Shown here in pieces: positions 48,776-59,580 of a stretch of DNA of 64,000 nucleotides. The notes under the pieces are model-generated. The model had not been told where the DNA came from. It was given only the letters and a program-made list of their open reading frames with translations, and did not search any database. The DNA is from Bidens hawaiensis. Lineage: Eukaryota; Streptophyta; Magnoliopsida; Asterales; Asteraceae. Positions within the stretch are counted from its first letter, which is position 1. Each line of letters opens with the position of its first letter. A program made the position numbers and the translations under genes. The stretch covers positions 22,290 to 86,289 of the forward strand of contig JAIQDT010009233.1 in assembly GCA_021521415.1 (NCBI GenBank). Direction: 5' to 3'.

Positions 48776-49429
48776 GATTGATTTCTTTCAAGAATTAATA
48801 TTAAGTTTTAAGAACTTTAGAACTAATTATGTGGACTAGATTAATCCACATCATTCATACAATAAAATACAAAAAAGACATTATAATATTTTATGAGTTT
48901 CATATTCTCTCTACTATTAATTATTATTTCTTTCTCTCATCTTTTTTTTTTTCATATTCTATTTTCTATTTGTTATAACTTTTAAAATAACAAATATATG
49001 TACATTTAGAAAAAAAAAACTAAAAATGTAATGATTTTACAATAACCTGTATATGTATTACATTTTTTCACTTGGGGTCTTGTGCCATTTTGTGTATTTC
49101 GTAGTTAGGTTGTTAATGTAATACCCTTTCTAAAATTAGTGTAATTTGTGTAGATGTAATTTGGGTAATGTATGTCATTGGTATAGTAATTCGGATAAAT
49201 TATGTACCATAATTTGTGTATTGGAAGTATTTCTCTAATTTGTGTAGATTTTGTGTATTTGGCTAATGTCGTTAATTTGTGTAGATTTTGTTTAAGATAT
49301 TTAAATGCGTGTACATTTTTTTTTAACAATTATCATGTTTTTATTATTTAAAAATATGGTTAACTATAAATAACAATATAATTGAAAAAGTAAGAAAAAC
49401 AATATGATGTTAAGTCTTTTGTCCTTTCT
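48739..49429. other. unassigned AT-rich DNA
   Basis: A (TA)n run at 48739-48771, long A and T tracts, and repeated AATTTGTGTAGAT words at 49145-49290. No gene. Confidence 0.5.
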
Positions 49430-49960
49430 TGTTGTTTATTTACCCTTATACCCTTTCCTATATGAACGATCAAGATCGCCTTTGTAGAATAATCTCTGAA
49501 ATAAGCCTCGAATCAGCGTCTTGTCAAACTCACATGGGTGGTCTATCGTATCAGCAAACTGCAGAACCCGACGTATAACATTAACGTCAATCTTGATCGT
49601 CTTTTTCTGGATCACAGCTACGATAGTCTTCTCAGCATCAACATAGTGAGCAATATCCCAAAATGGACGAATCGTGCTGAAACGTACATGGATATTAGTG
49701 GATATAGCATAGTGAATACGTGAGTGACGTAAGAAAGCAATTACGCCCCAAACGTATCACGGCCCACAAAATCATCTTGCAAAAATGCACAGATGTTGTG
49801 TTTCTTATCGTAGGCTAGCTCAGTTACGGCAGGTGCGGCTTCTTGTGGCGCCTGAGGTTGTGGTTCATGTGTTGCTTGAACCTGTGGAGCTTCGATCTCA
49901 ACAGGATTTTCTTAAATATCCGGGTTTTCCTGCGTAGGAGCATCAGCCATATGTTCATTT
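49430..49960 (-). pseudogene. retroelement-associated protein fragment
   Basis: On the minus strand, after MADAPTQENPDI and an in-frame stop, a Pro/Gln/Glu-rich linker leads to KKHNICAFLQDDFVGRD. A frame change follows, then KKTIKIDVNVIRRVLQFAD and IDHPCEFDKTLIRGLF. The pattern (Ile/Val-rich KI.V....RR.LQF.D, then a hydrophobic helix) resembles a gag-like region I recall from Asteraceae Ty1/copia-derived proteins; the assignment is from memory. At least one stop and two frame changes. No pol domain is beside it. Confidence 0.5.
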
Positions 49961-51373
49961 GCCAATTCTGAAACATAAACCCGAACATTAGTAAACCCAA
50001 ACATATAATAAATAAAAAAATTATACAAAATTCACTAACACTTAGTGAAAATTTATAAATAGTTTAACATATCTTAGCTTATTCGTTATCCATTCGTTAT
50101 AACGAATGAGACGATTTGTTGACATATCAATAAGGAATAGCTAAATAACGAATGGCTTAGTAACGAATAAGTCCATTCGTTACATATACACGACGAATGA
50201 GGTGTCATTCAATATAAGATCAAACGAATGTGTCTATTCGTTATCTAAATAAGACGAATGGGTACATCCATTCACTGTAGACACGAATGAACTTTCATTC
50301 GTTATTCATAACGAATAAGTCTGATAAACATTAAAGTTTGACTCTTAATGGTCAAGGTCAAAATTAATTAAGCTTAACTAGTCAAACATGCAAATCAATT
50401 ACTGCAATTGGAATGAAAACATGATCGAATGATATACTATTGATGTTAACAGACTCGTAACAACATCACTAATCATCCCTAATTAACATTAATCTTAAAT
50501 TAACATGTTAAACTAACATGTTAAACTTATTCATTTGATTAACACAAATTCAGTTAGTTAATTCTCATAATTAAACCATCAGATGTCTATCATTTTTAAC
50601 AAAAACAATTGCGTTGGATTCGTCTTTACCTTGTGAACATGAATTGATCGATAAAACAAGGTACAATAAAGGTTAAGAATTCTGGAAAATACTGGCAAAG
50701 GTTCATTTAGGGAGTGCAATAATCGAGGAAGACGAATGAGACCATTCATCTACCACTGTGAATTATATATTATCTGATCCGCACACATCCCGAGGCGAAC
50801 GAATGAGCTCATTCATTCATTAACAACAGTTAACGAATGAACTATATATTAGAAACATAACGAATAGCAGGTTATTCGCCCTTCACTCGTTATCACAATC
50901 ATAGCGAATGAGGTCATTTGTTATCAGACCAGTGGAAGCAAATGAAGTGTAACTAATGGTGACATTCGTTATCATTTTTCATTACAAATGACCTTCATTC
51001 ATTATCTATTAAGTTAACGAATGGAGCCCATTTGTTACAATAGAGTAACGAATGGAGTGTTAGATAAAAAAGTAAATTTGACTTTTCATTTTAACTTTCC
51101 AAAGATTAAATATGTATCAAAACCCGTGTATTGATAAACTTTTACCTTAAAAACTTTTACCACTCCGGGTAAAACCAATACCTTAATGTGTTTTACGTGG
51201 AAAACCCATAAGTTAAAAGAATTAACTTAAAAACGAGGGAAAATCTTTTTGTATTTTCTTTTTCAAAATTACCCTTTAGCCCTAAAATCAAAAATAAAGC
51301 AAAAATAAGATAAGATAAAATATTTTTTGGATTTTGAATACGTCTACTGCTTAGACACCAAGACTAAGCAATA
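49961..51373. other. unassigned, with ACGAATG word array
   Basis: 50098-51060 contains about 20 copies of (T)AACGAATG, CATTCGTTA or one-base variants, often as facing pairs. 51070-51373 is an AT-rich stretch leading to the polypurine tract. No gene. Confidence 0.7.
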
Positions 51374-51387
51374 TCCAAAGGGGAGTC
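51374..51387 (+). promoter_or_regulatory. polypurine tract
   Basis: CCAAAGGGGAG lies directly before the LTR start at 51388, like copia 3' polypurine tracts. It implies an upstream element ended here. Confidence 0.6.
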
Positions 51388-51750
51388 TGTTAGAGCATTT
51401 TTGTCTATCGCTAGGTCTTGGATTGGTTAAACGAGCTATTATTGTTAGATATGTTCTAAGGAACGTATAAGTTGGTAAAAGTATAAGCTTATACGGGCGT
51501 ATAAGCTTATACGCCACACCCACTTATACGGGCCATAGTGTTTTAGTATAAATAGGAGACTTTCATGTCATATTTGTTATCCATTCAATCATAATCCTAG
51601 AGAGTCATATCTTGTAATCTTGAGAGCTTTCATGTCCATATCAATAATAGAGAATCTTTGTGTGAATTACATGTGTTTATCCCTTTATTAGTGATTCCAC
51701 CATTGATCATTGTAGAGTAAACATATAACGTCGATCCATAAAACGACTTT
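51388..51750 (+). repeat. Ty1/copia LTR, about 360 bp
   Basis: Starts TGTTAGAGCATTTTTG. The TATA box TATAAATAG lies at 51547-51555. The 3' edge is between 51737 and 51755; no clean CA end was chosen. It contains a perfect 11-bp inverted repeat (51485-51495 and 51498-51508) made of CTTATACG/CGTATAAG words. Confidence 0.75.
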
Positions 51751-51755
51751 TTAAG

Positions 51756-51767
51756 TGGTATCAGAGC
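51756..51767 (+). promoter_or_regulatory. primer binding site (tRNA-iMet)
   Basis: TGGTATCAGAGC, followed by TTAGG. Confidence 0.9.
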
Positions 51768-53060
51768 TTAGGCTCGCGTTTGCTTCTGGATCAAACACAT
51801 CAATTCGGTTAGTTTTGAAGATTTGGAAGTCAAAGTTAAACCCGTTCTAAAATCTTCAATTACTCATTCGTTTAAAGATCAAAATTAAATTGTTTCGGTG
51901 ATTTGATTCGTTGATACATACTATTCATTTCTGCTGGAGTGATTTGTGTTAATTCTAACCGAAAATCAAAATCAAGAAATTAATTTTGGGCAGTTTGTTA
52001 CAGTTGGTTTGGGCGTATAAGGTTTGTCACTTTGGCGTATAAGTTTGTTCATTCTCTTCCGTATAAGTTTGGTTTGGGCGTATAAAGGAAATGTCAAACA
52101 TGATGGCTTGTTGAAATTGCAATTGAGTTAAACGGTGTTGATAAGCCACATATTGATTGATAAAATTGTGCGCTGCTTGCTATTAACACATGGTCTAACG
52201 TTTAATTGTTGTTGCGTAAAAGTTTTAAAGTGAGGTCAAATGTGGACATTGGAATTATACGTTTTTGAGAAGCCGCGTATTGATTGAAAGATAGAATTTC
52301 ACGTGAACTAATTTCCACATATTATTTGATTTCTACATTTACTTTTTTTGAACGGTGACTTTCATAGTGGTTGAATATTCAGCCACAGCTTTTGGAGAGA
52401 GCCCCAACCGCCCCACTCGGGCCAAGACTATGTTGTCTTAACGTGGCCCACTCTTGGCATCCGAGTTTGGCTAGGCGTTCCACGAGAAAATTTCGAGCCC
52501 CCTGCCACTTGACAGGAGTTGTCCGCCCACAAGAGCAAGCTCTCTAGGAAGGGACACTCTAATAGAAAACTCGTGTCGCCATCAAGATTTGAACTTGAGA
52601 GGCCAACCGGCTTCAAGCTATTACCCATCATTTGGCTGGTCACTTGGGGCCACGTTTTGATTGATTGTTTAACTTGGTCAATTTTCCGCATAAGTGTAGA
52701 AAGGTGAACATTTCATATTTGCCGTATAAGTGTACAAGTTGGCCGTATAAGTGTTAATTTTGTTCGTATATGTTTTGACATCCAGACGTATAGGAGACGT
52801 TGTTCGTATAAGATTGTTGCTATACGTCGTATAAGTTTTGGACGTTTAAGGTGCTATACGGCGTATAAGGTTGTTATACCCTGACTTGGGTATCCGCTTC
52901 GTTTTTGGACACATAAGTGTTACACGTTGGTGTGTGAACGCTTAAGATTTTTACTTATAAGTTGGGTTATATGCTACACTTTTGGCGTATAAACTGGTTT
53001 CTCTGTATAAGGATTTTACTTTCACGTACGTGCTGATTTTCTCGATTTACGTGCAAGAAA
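51768..53060 (+). other. Ty1/copia 5' leader with CGTATAAG array
   Basis: About 1.3 kb with no long frame. CGTATAAG occurs exactly at 52014, 52036, 52060, 52723, 52744, 52805, 52828 and 52862, with near-copies at 52079, 52782-52793 and 52986. A separate GC-richer segment (52341-52690) interrupts the series. Confidence 0.75.
52341..52690 (-). mobile_element. SINE-like insertion (tentative)
   Basis: GC-richer than its surroundings. On the minus strand a B-box-like AAGTTCAAATCTTG lies near the 5' side, and a short A-run (TTTTTTT at 52341-52347 on the plus strand) is at the 3' end. No target duplication was identified, so the class is uncertain. The 87- and 62-codon frames in it are probably chance. 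Confidence 0.4.
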
Positions 53061-53738
53061 ATGGACCGTTCAAGTTCGTTTAACGAAGAAGAGGCTTTGA
53101 GAAGAAACAAAAGGCAAGCGTTGAAGAGAGAATTCGATATGTTTGATATATTGACTGAAGAATCGATTGATTCGTTAATCAATCGCAAGTGCGATCTTGT
53201 TAAAGAAATGAAACATCTCGGGACTGATAAAAGCGAGTTAGACTACATTGACAGGTTGGCATATACGCTCGTTGAGACGTCACCTGAAGTTTGGGGTACA
53301 GTCGTTATAGCAATTCAATCAAACCCCAACACATACAAATTTTCTCAGTTCATCGAGAAGATAGAGAAGCATGTATCGTTTTTAAAATATGAAGAACCGT
53401 CATTACCAGAAATTGAAAACACTCAAAAATTCGATGATGATGGTGATTCAGAATATGATGAAGAGTTGGTTTTAGAATCGTTATTGGAGTTCAAAGTTGA
53501 AAACAAAGCTGAGGAAGCTAAATCTTGTGAAAAATGTGAGGAGTACAAGTTAAAATATCACACTGACTCGTTACTGAATGAGCTTAATCGAGTTAAGGAA
53601 GCTTATGATCAACTTCAAAAACGCAAAAAGACACTTTTGATGAAGGTTGATCAAAATGAGAAAACAATAAACAGATTCATTGCCGAGAATGTCATACCGT
53701 CAAATTCACTAACGGAGTTTTACCGTCAGAGGATGTGA
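53061..53738 (+). pseudogene. Ty1/copia gag fragment fused to a gypsy LTR
   Basis: An open frame of 225 codons. Residues about 1-120 resemble the copia-type gag (UBN2) helical domain (TEESIDSLINRKCDLVKEM, LVETSPEVWGTVVIAI, NTYKFSQFIEKIEKH). An acidic stretch and a CEKCEEYKLKY Cys motif follow, then a coiled coil (LLNELNRVKEAYDQLQKRKK). Native coding ends at 53689; the last 15-16 codons are the inserted gypsy LTR read in frame. No zinc knuckle or pol remains on this side. The rest of the copia element must lie beyond the nested insertions, outside the window. Confidence 0.75.
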
Positions 53739-56024
53739 ACTAACAAGATTGCAATAATTAGTTATATCAAACACCATAATTAAGTTTTAAAAACAACCAA
53801 GACATCAAGTCTTAAGTAAAGATGCGGAAGCGTAAACTGTAAAGTAAATAGTTGGGTCACACAGGACAAGTTAAAGCAATAGTTATCATGACAAAATTTA
53901 AAAGAAGTTTAAAGCATAAGAGTTCAGTGAATGTATGTCCTATACCACTCGCCTGCCTTGGCTATCTGAGATAAACATACTAAAAGTGTCAACACAAGGT
54001 TGGTGAGTTCACATGTTTAAGTAAATTAAACGTTGCGTTTTAGGGTTACAAGGTAGTTTTATGTCAATATATATCAATAGGTAGCTAACCTATCAAGCAT
54101 GTATTACTAAGTGTTCGACACTGAAGCTGAGTGTTAATACGATTGCCTTGCCACCATGTCAACCACGACCATGATTATGTGTTAGCCAAAATTACACCCA
54201 CTCGACCTACAGTCGGGTTTAGAGTTTGGTGGGGTTTGTCAAACCCAGTAGTACTACTCATCACTGACACCCTATTATCCAATATTAACCGGTTCGATTG
54301 TTCAGAAGGACTTAGTTGGTTTGTTGACACTTAGCCTTACTAGTGATATATATAGAATAAACAAAATCCAAAGCGTTTGGAGTATGTTATATCCCCCCTA
54401 ATAAAAACGTTAAAAGGGGCCGTGAAACTCACTGTTTGCGAAGTTATCGAAATCCGAGAAAAGCGTGTGTTAAAGAAATCCTCACTAATGCTCTAAAAAA
54501 TTGAGATTTCTAAGTTTTTTGAACCACATGTGATTCTTTAGACTCGACACATAAAAATTATGCATGAGATGTGTTCGTTTTACGTTTGTGAAACAAGTGC
54601 GACTCGACAACACGTTGGTGATAAATTAAAGGTGTGATTAAGTATGGTATTTAAATGTTACTACGATACATTATCATTAAAACATCTACCACAAGGGCAA
54701 ATATGTCAAACATATTTCAAACATCGATCAAACAATCATTTTTCACATTTAAATCAAGCTTTCAGCAGCTAAGTTACCGAGTCAGAATTTAACACATCAA
54801 GATTACTCTATTTCACTATACATAACATGTAGATAAAAAATTTACCACAGAAGCACACGTGAGTTATGTTTCTAAAAATATTTTTATTATATTTTTAGCT
54901 TACACGGTTTTATCACAAGAGTCAAAACAACACAGTAGGTACATAGCAGTCATTATCATGCGCAACAAAAAGTTCTTGACTAGTCCTGTTACATGGTTAA
55001 TCCAATTAATGCAAGGCCAATTGGTTTAGATTCCACACTCAATTTATTAACTTCCAGAAGTGGAATCAACTCAATTGGTCTTGTATTTTGTGAGATATAC
55101 TACTAGTAAAACAACCTATAAAAAGGCTTCCCGAATCAGAACTGCACAACTAATTTGTAAATTAATAAAACCTGACTTCCACACGTCCAAAAATTACAAA
55201 ATTGGATTCTTTAGAAACTAGACTCGACCTACTACATCATAATATCAATAATCACTTCAAAACATATAATTAACATCAAGTTACAGCCGTTTTAACATGC
55301 ATTTATGATTCTGTCCAACATCAGTTTTCACCAAACTTCAACAAACTACTAATCTATGAACAATTAACCATGCATGCAACCATAACTCATCAATAATCAA
55401 TAACTTTAACATTTAGGGTTTATGATTAATATGCTTAATGATGCAATAATCGATAGAATATATTAGATAGGGTGTTTAATTTACCTAGCTAGCAACCTTG
55501 GATCTTCAAACAACTTGTAATTAATCTTGTATGTATGTGTGTGTGTTCGGTCGATCAAAGAGAGAGGGGGGGGGGGGGGGCTGCCGTCGCAAGGGGAGAG
55601 GGAGAGAGGGAAAGGATTAGGGTTTGTGTTATTAATTTGTTTATATATTAATTAATTATATCACATGTTACAACTTGCACCTTCAACTTCTATTTAGTTT
55701 AATTATAGCACAAACTAGTCTATTTCATCCATAATATGAAGTTATACATGCAAGAACCAAATTACATATAAATATAACACGTATTTATACCAAGTACTTG
55801 TTTATAATATTTATTGTTTGTTCACCAACGGTTTGAGTCGACTCGTGTGTGATTCGGTGAAACTCCGAAAGACTATTTGTGTAATGATTGTCAGATTTAA
55901 TTTAAACTCTAATTAAATGCAATGAGAAAATGCGTTAAATGGAATGAAATAGTTCGTGTGATCTTAAGTTTGAATTAATGGAGTTCGGGTTAACAGAGTT
56001 AACCTGAAATTAACGAGTGTCACA
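53690..56024 (-). repeat. 3' LTR of the chromovirus
   Basis: 2335 bp, TGTGACACTCG to its inverse TGTCATACC. A minus-strand TATA-like TATATAAAC lies at about 55640-55648. A G-run of about 16 is at 55565-55580. Confidence 0.88.
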
Positions 56025-56155
56025 TCATTCTCTTGTTGAAAGAATTTTCGTCCCGAAAATTTTTGTCATGTCACGATGGCTGCCTGAAAAAGGCAAAAAG
56101 TTTTAGTTTGTCACATCATTCTTCAGTTGAAATTTTGTCCCGAAATTTAATTCAT
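56018..56155. repeat. duplicated LTR/polypurine junction
   Basis: GTCACATCATTC, then TTGAAA and TTTTGTCCCGAAA or TTTCGTCCCGAAA, occurs twice, about 90 bp apart. Confidence 0.75.
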
Positions 56156-56391
56156 ACCTGTGTTTTCTGATGATTTATCGGATTTCGTGGTTTTCGGTTC
56201 TTGGTCAACCATTTGAAAAGGTGAGGATACTTTTTAATCATTTGATCCTCGCGTTCCCATGTGAACTCTTGTCCACGTCTTGAGTTCCAACGAACTTTAA
56301 CGATGCGAATCTTGCTGTGTTTGAGTGTTTTGATTTCCCAATCCAAGACTTCGACTGGTTCTTCGATGAAGTGTAACTTGCAATTCACCAA
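56152..56391 (-). pseudogene. chromodomain at the end of integrase
   Basis: Encodes LHFIEEPVEVLDWEIKTLK, KIRIVKVRWNSRRGQEFTWE and REDQMIKKYPHLF. This is the chromodomain fold of Tekay/Del-type chromoviruses, with its Trp and aromatic residues (VRW, FTWE). Such domains tether integrase to histone marks in heterochromatin. It lies one frame away from the integrase C-terminal frame, so a frameshift separates them. Confidence 0.85.
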
Positions 56392-57430
56392 AAGGAACTG
56401 CTAGTGTTTCGTCGGAAAGACATTTATTCAAGTTGGATACATGAAAGACATTATATTCGCCACTGAGTTCTGCTGGTATATCCAATCGGTACACTACCGG
56501 GCCAATACGTTCGGTTATTCGGAATGGGCCAACGTATCGTGGATTGAGTTTGTTTCTCTTCCCAAAACGAACTACACCTTTCCAAGGTGGAATTTTTGGT
56601 AAAACCTTGTCATCCACGTGGAATTCCAGAGGTTTTTGGCGCTTGTCGGCGTAGCCCTTTTGGCGATCCCGTGCTGCTGCCATGAGATTCCGGATTTGGA
56701 CAATCTTTTATGAGGTTCAATTACTAATTCAGGACCAGTGATTTGGCTGTCACCCACTTCTGCCCAGCAAAGAGCACACCTTCGTCCGTACAACGCTTCA
56801 AACGGCGCCACTTTAATACTGGCGGGGTAGCTGTTATTATACGAAAACTCTACCAGGGGCAAATGGGGTTCCCAAATCTTTCCGAAATCAATACGCATGC
56901 ACGCAACATGTCTTCTAAAGTTTGAATGGTGCGTTCACTTTGCCCATCCGTTTGAGGATGGTATGCTGTGCTCATATCGAGGTGGGTGCCAAGCGCGCTC
57001 TGTAGTGACTTCCAAAAGTGCGAAGTGAAACGGGGATCTCGATCAGATATGATTGAGACTGGCACCCCGTGTCTAGCCACTACTTCTTTCATCTAGATGC
57101 GAGTCAGTCTTTCCTTTTTGTACGATTCCTTGATCGCTAGGAAATGCAAAGACTTAGTCAACCGGTCAACGATCACCCAGATGGTATCACATCCCGTCGG
57201 TGTTTTGGGTAATACTGTGACGAAGTCCATGGAAATGTGTTCCCATTTCCACGTTGGGATTTCCGGTTGCTGTAACAGACCAGATGGTTTCTGATATTCT
57301 ACCTAGATTCTTGCACATGTTAAAAATTTTCTCACGTAGGTGGTAATGTCGGCTTTCATGTTCGGCACCAGTAAAGTACCTTCAGGTCATGCTACATTTT
57401 GTCTGAGCTAGGGTGAATGGAATATCAGGA
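56392..57430 (-). pseudogene. integrase, disrupted
   Basis: In order: an HHCC-region remnant (about 57300-57420, WPNMKADITTYV-like, with a stop); the core with VIVDRLTKSLHFLAIKES (first Asp), [15 protein letters not shown] (second Asp) and [19 protein letters not shown] (the Glu); and the GPFRI-type C-terminal domain (56400-56600, YVGPFRITERIGPVVYRLD). The catalytic D,D,E residues are visible, but a stop just before MKEVVARHG and frameshifts near 56690 and 56870 break the frame. Confidence 0.85.
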
Positions 57431-58100
57431 TTTATGTGCCTCATCCATCAATTCTCAAGTCTTCGTAACGAGGGACCCAAATCCGGTTATCAAAATATCG
57501 GGCCCCGTCCGATTTGGTTTCAAGTTGCTTATCCATGCCTCACATGAGTTCTGATGGGAGGTTTTCGCCTTTCAAAGCTTCGAGTTGAGCATCACGAATC
57601 CGATCAGGTAAGTTGGCATGAATCGTGAATTGTAATGCTCGCACTCGTCTAGGGTTAAGAGTTTCCTTTCAGCTGAGAGCACCGACCACTACATTGGCCT
57701 TGCCCAGGTGGTATTTGATGGCACAATCATAATTCTTAAGTAGTTCGACCCAACGACGCGGTCGCATGTTCAACTCCTTTTGATCGTAGATATGTTGGAG
57801 ACTCTTGTGGTCGGTGTAAATGGTAAACTTGGTACCGTACAAGTAATGCCTCCATATCTTAAGGGCAAACACCACATCTCCGAGTTCCAAGTCATGGGTC
57901 GTATAGTTCTATTCGTGTACCCGTAGTTGTCGAGAGGCATAGGCTATAACCTTCTCAATTTGCATTAACACGCAGCCGAGACCCTGTATCGATGCATCAC
58001 AATATACTGCAAAATTTTCTGTTCCCTCGGGTAGGGCTAGGATAGGCGCGCTACAGAGTTTTGTTTTCAAAAGTTGGAAGGCTGAATCTTGCGCGTCACC
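57431..58100 (-). pseudogene. RNase H, disrupted
   Basis: Encodes the typical [38 protein letters not shown] and [33 protein letters not shown] precedes it at about 57985-58020. A stop near 57912 and one after ALS (57669) interrupt the frame. 57431-57660 is the linker to integrase, with several stops. Confidence 0.85.
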
Positions 58101-58834
58101 CTAGCTGTATTTATTACCCTTGTGTGTCAGTGCGGTGAGGGGTTGAGCAATCTTTGAAAATCCCTCGATGAAACTTCGGTAGTAGCCAGCCGGTCCCAGG
58201 AATTGCCGCACCTCAGTCGGAGTCTTAGGTGCTTCCCAGTTTTTGATGGCCTCGACCTTGCTTGGATCAACATGTATACCACTCTCATTGATCACATGTC
58301 CTAAGAAGTGAACCTCACGAAGCCAAAATTCACATTTAGAGAGCTTAGCATACAATTGTTTCTTCTTTAGTAGTTCCAGGATTAGCCTTAGGTATTCTTC
58401 ATGGTCGGTCTTGTTCTTGGAGTAGACGAGGATATCGTCGATAAAGACAATAACAAATTTGTCGAGGTACGCCTTGCATACTCTATTCATGAGGTCCATG
58501 AATGCGGCTGGTGCGTTGGTTAAGCCAAAGAGCATAACTAAAAACTTATAGTGATCGTACCGAGTTCTGAATGCCGTCTTTGAAATATCTTCTTCGCGCA
58601 CCCTTAGTTGGTGGTAACCAGATTCAGATCGATCTTCGAGTAGTAAATCGATCCTTGAAGCTGGTCGAATATGTCATCAATTCGGGGTAGGGGATAACGG
58701 TTCTTGACCGTCACCATGTTCAGCTCCAGATAGTCGATGCACATGCGGAAAGTCCCGTCTTTCTTTTGAACAAATAGGACGGGGGCTCCCCATGGAGATG
58801 AGCTAGGTTGGATGAAACCTTTATCCAATAAGTC
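58101..58834 (-). pseudogene. reverse transcriptase
   Basis: Motifs in order: [47 protein letters not shown] (first catalytic Asp), then after a stop near 58606 [32 protein letters not shown], and [10 protein letters not shown] (the DD pair, FIDD in place of YxDD as usual in this lineage). [10 protein letters not shown] and a connection region follow. Two frames (58604-58828 and 58101-58601) abut across one stop. Confidence 0.9.
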
Positions 58835-59580
58835 TTATAATTGAGTGGACAATTCCTGAAGCTCTACCAGTGCGAGACGATACGGGGCTCGTGCTATGGG
58901 TGTAGCACCTGGGGCTAAGTCAATTTGGAACTCGACCTGTCGAATGGGTGGGATTCCTGGCAAATCTTCCGGGAATACTTTGGGAAAATCTCGTACAATC
59001 GGTATGTTTTCGATCCGCTTCTCCTCCGCGGGTTTCTCGATAACCTGAGCTAAAATCGCCGGATGACCCTTTCGTAAATATTTCTGCGCCTTCATGAGTG
59101 TGATGATGCTAGTAGTCATGCCACTCTTCTCGCCCTGTATTGAGATGGTTTTGCCGGAAGGAGTAGTGATATGAACTATCTTGTCATGACATATAATCTC
59201 AGCTCCATTCTCGGATAGCCAGTCCATTCCGACAACCACATCGAAACTACCAAGTGTAAAGGGTATAAGGTCGATATCGAAGGTATGACCCGACAATTTC
59301 AACTTACATCCCTCTAGTACATGTGCTGTTTCTATAGACTTACCGTCAGCTAATTCAACAAGAAACTTAGCATCTAACGGGTTGGGGTTAAGTCTAATAG
59401 TTTACTAAAGGCTTTCGACACAAAACTCCTATCAGCTCCAGTGAAAAAAAAAATAGAAGCAAAATAGTCGTTTACAGGAAACTTACCGGTAACCACGTTC
59501 GGATCGCTGCGGGCCTGGCCCGATCCAATGACAAAGGCTTTACCCTTAGTACCCGCCTCCATTATTGTTGTTGCCTCCAT
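58835..59580 (-). pseudogene. aspartic protease and linker
   Basis: The active-site block reads FTGADRSFVSKAFSKLL; the family has D at the first position (DTG), so the catalytic Asp is lost in a T-run at about 59447-59456. The frame then breaks at 59374 and resumes with MKLSGHTFDIDLIPFTLGSFDVVVGMDWL, the conserved second half. The linker to RT (EFQIDLAPGATPIARAPYRLA) is intact. Confidence 0.85.

Noticed and set aside
52428..52707. 87- and 62-codon frames in the copia leader
   Set aside because: Both lie within the SINE-like block and match no known protein family.
53061..53738. Intact host protein of 225 residues
   Set aside because: It is preceded by a copia LTR, primer site and leader, and its last 15-16 codons are gypsy LTR sequence.
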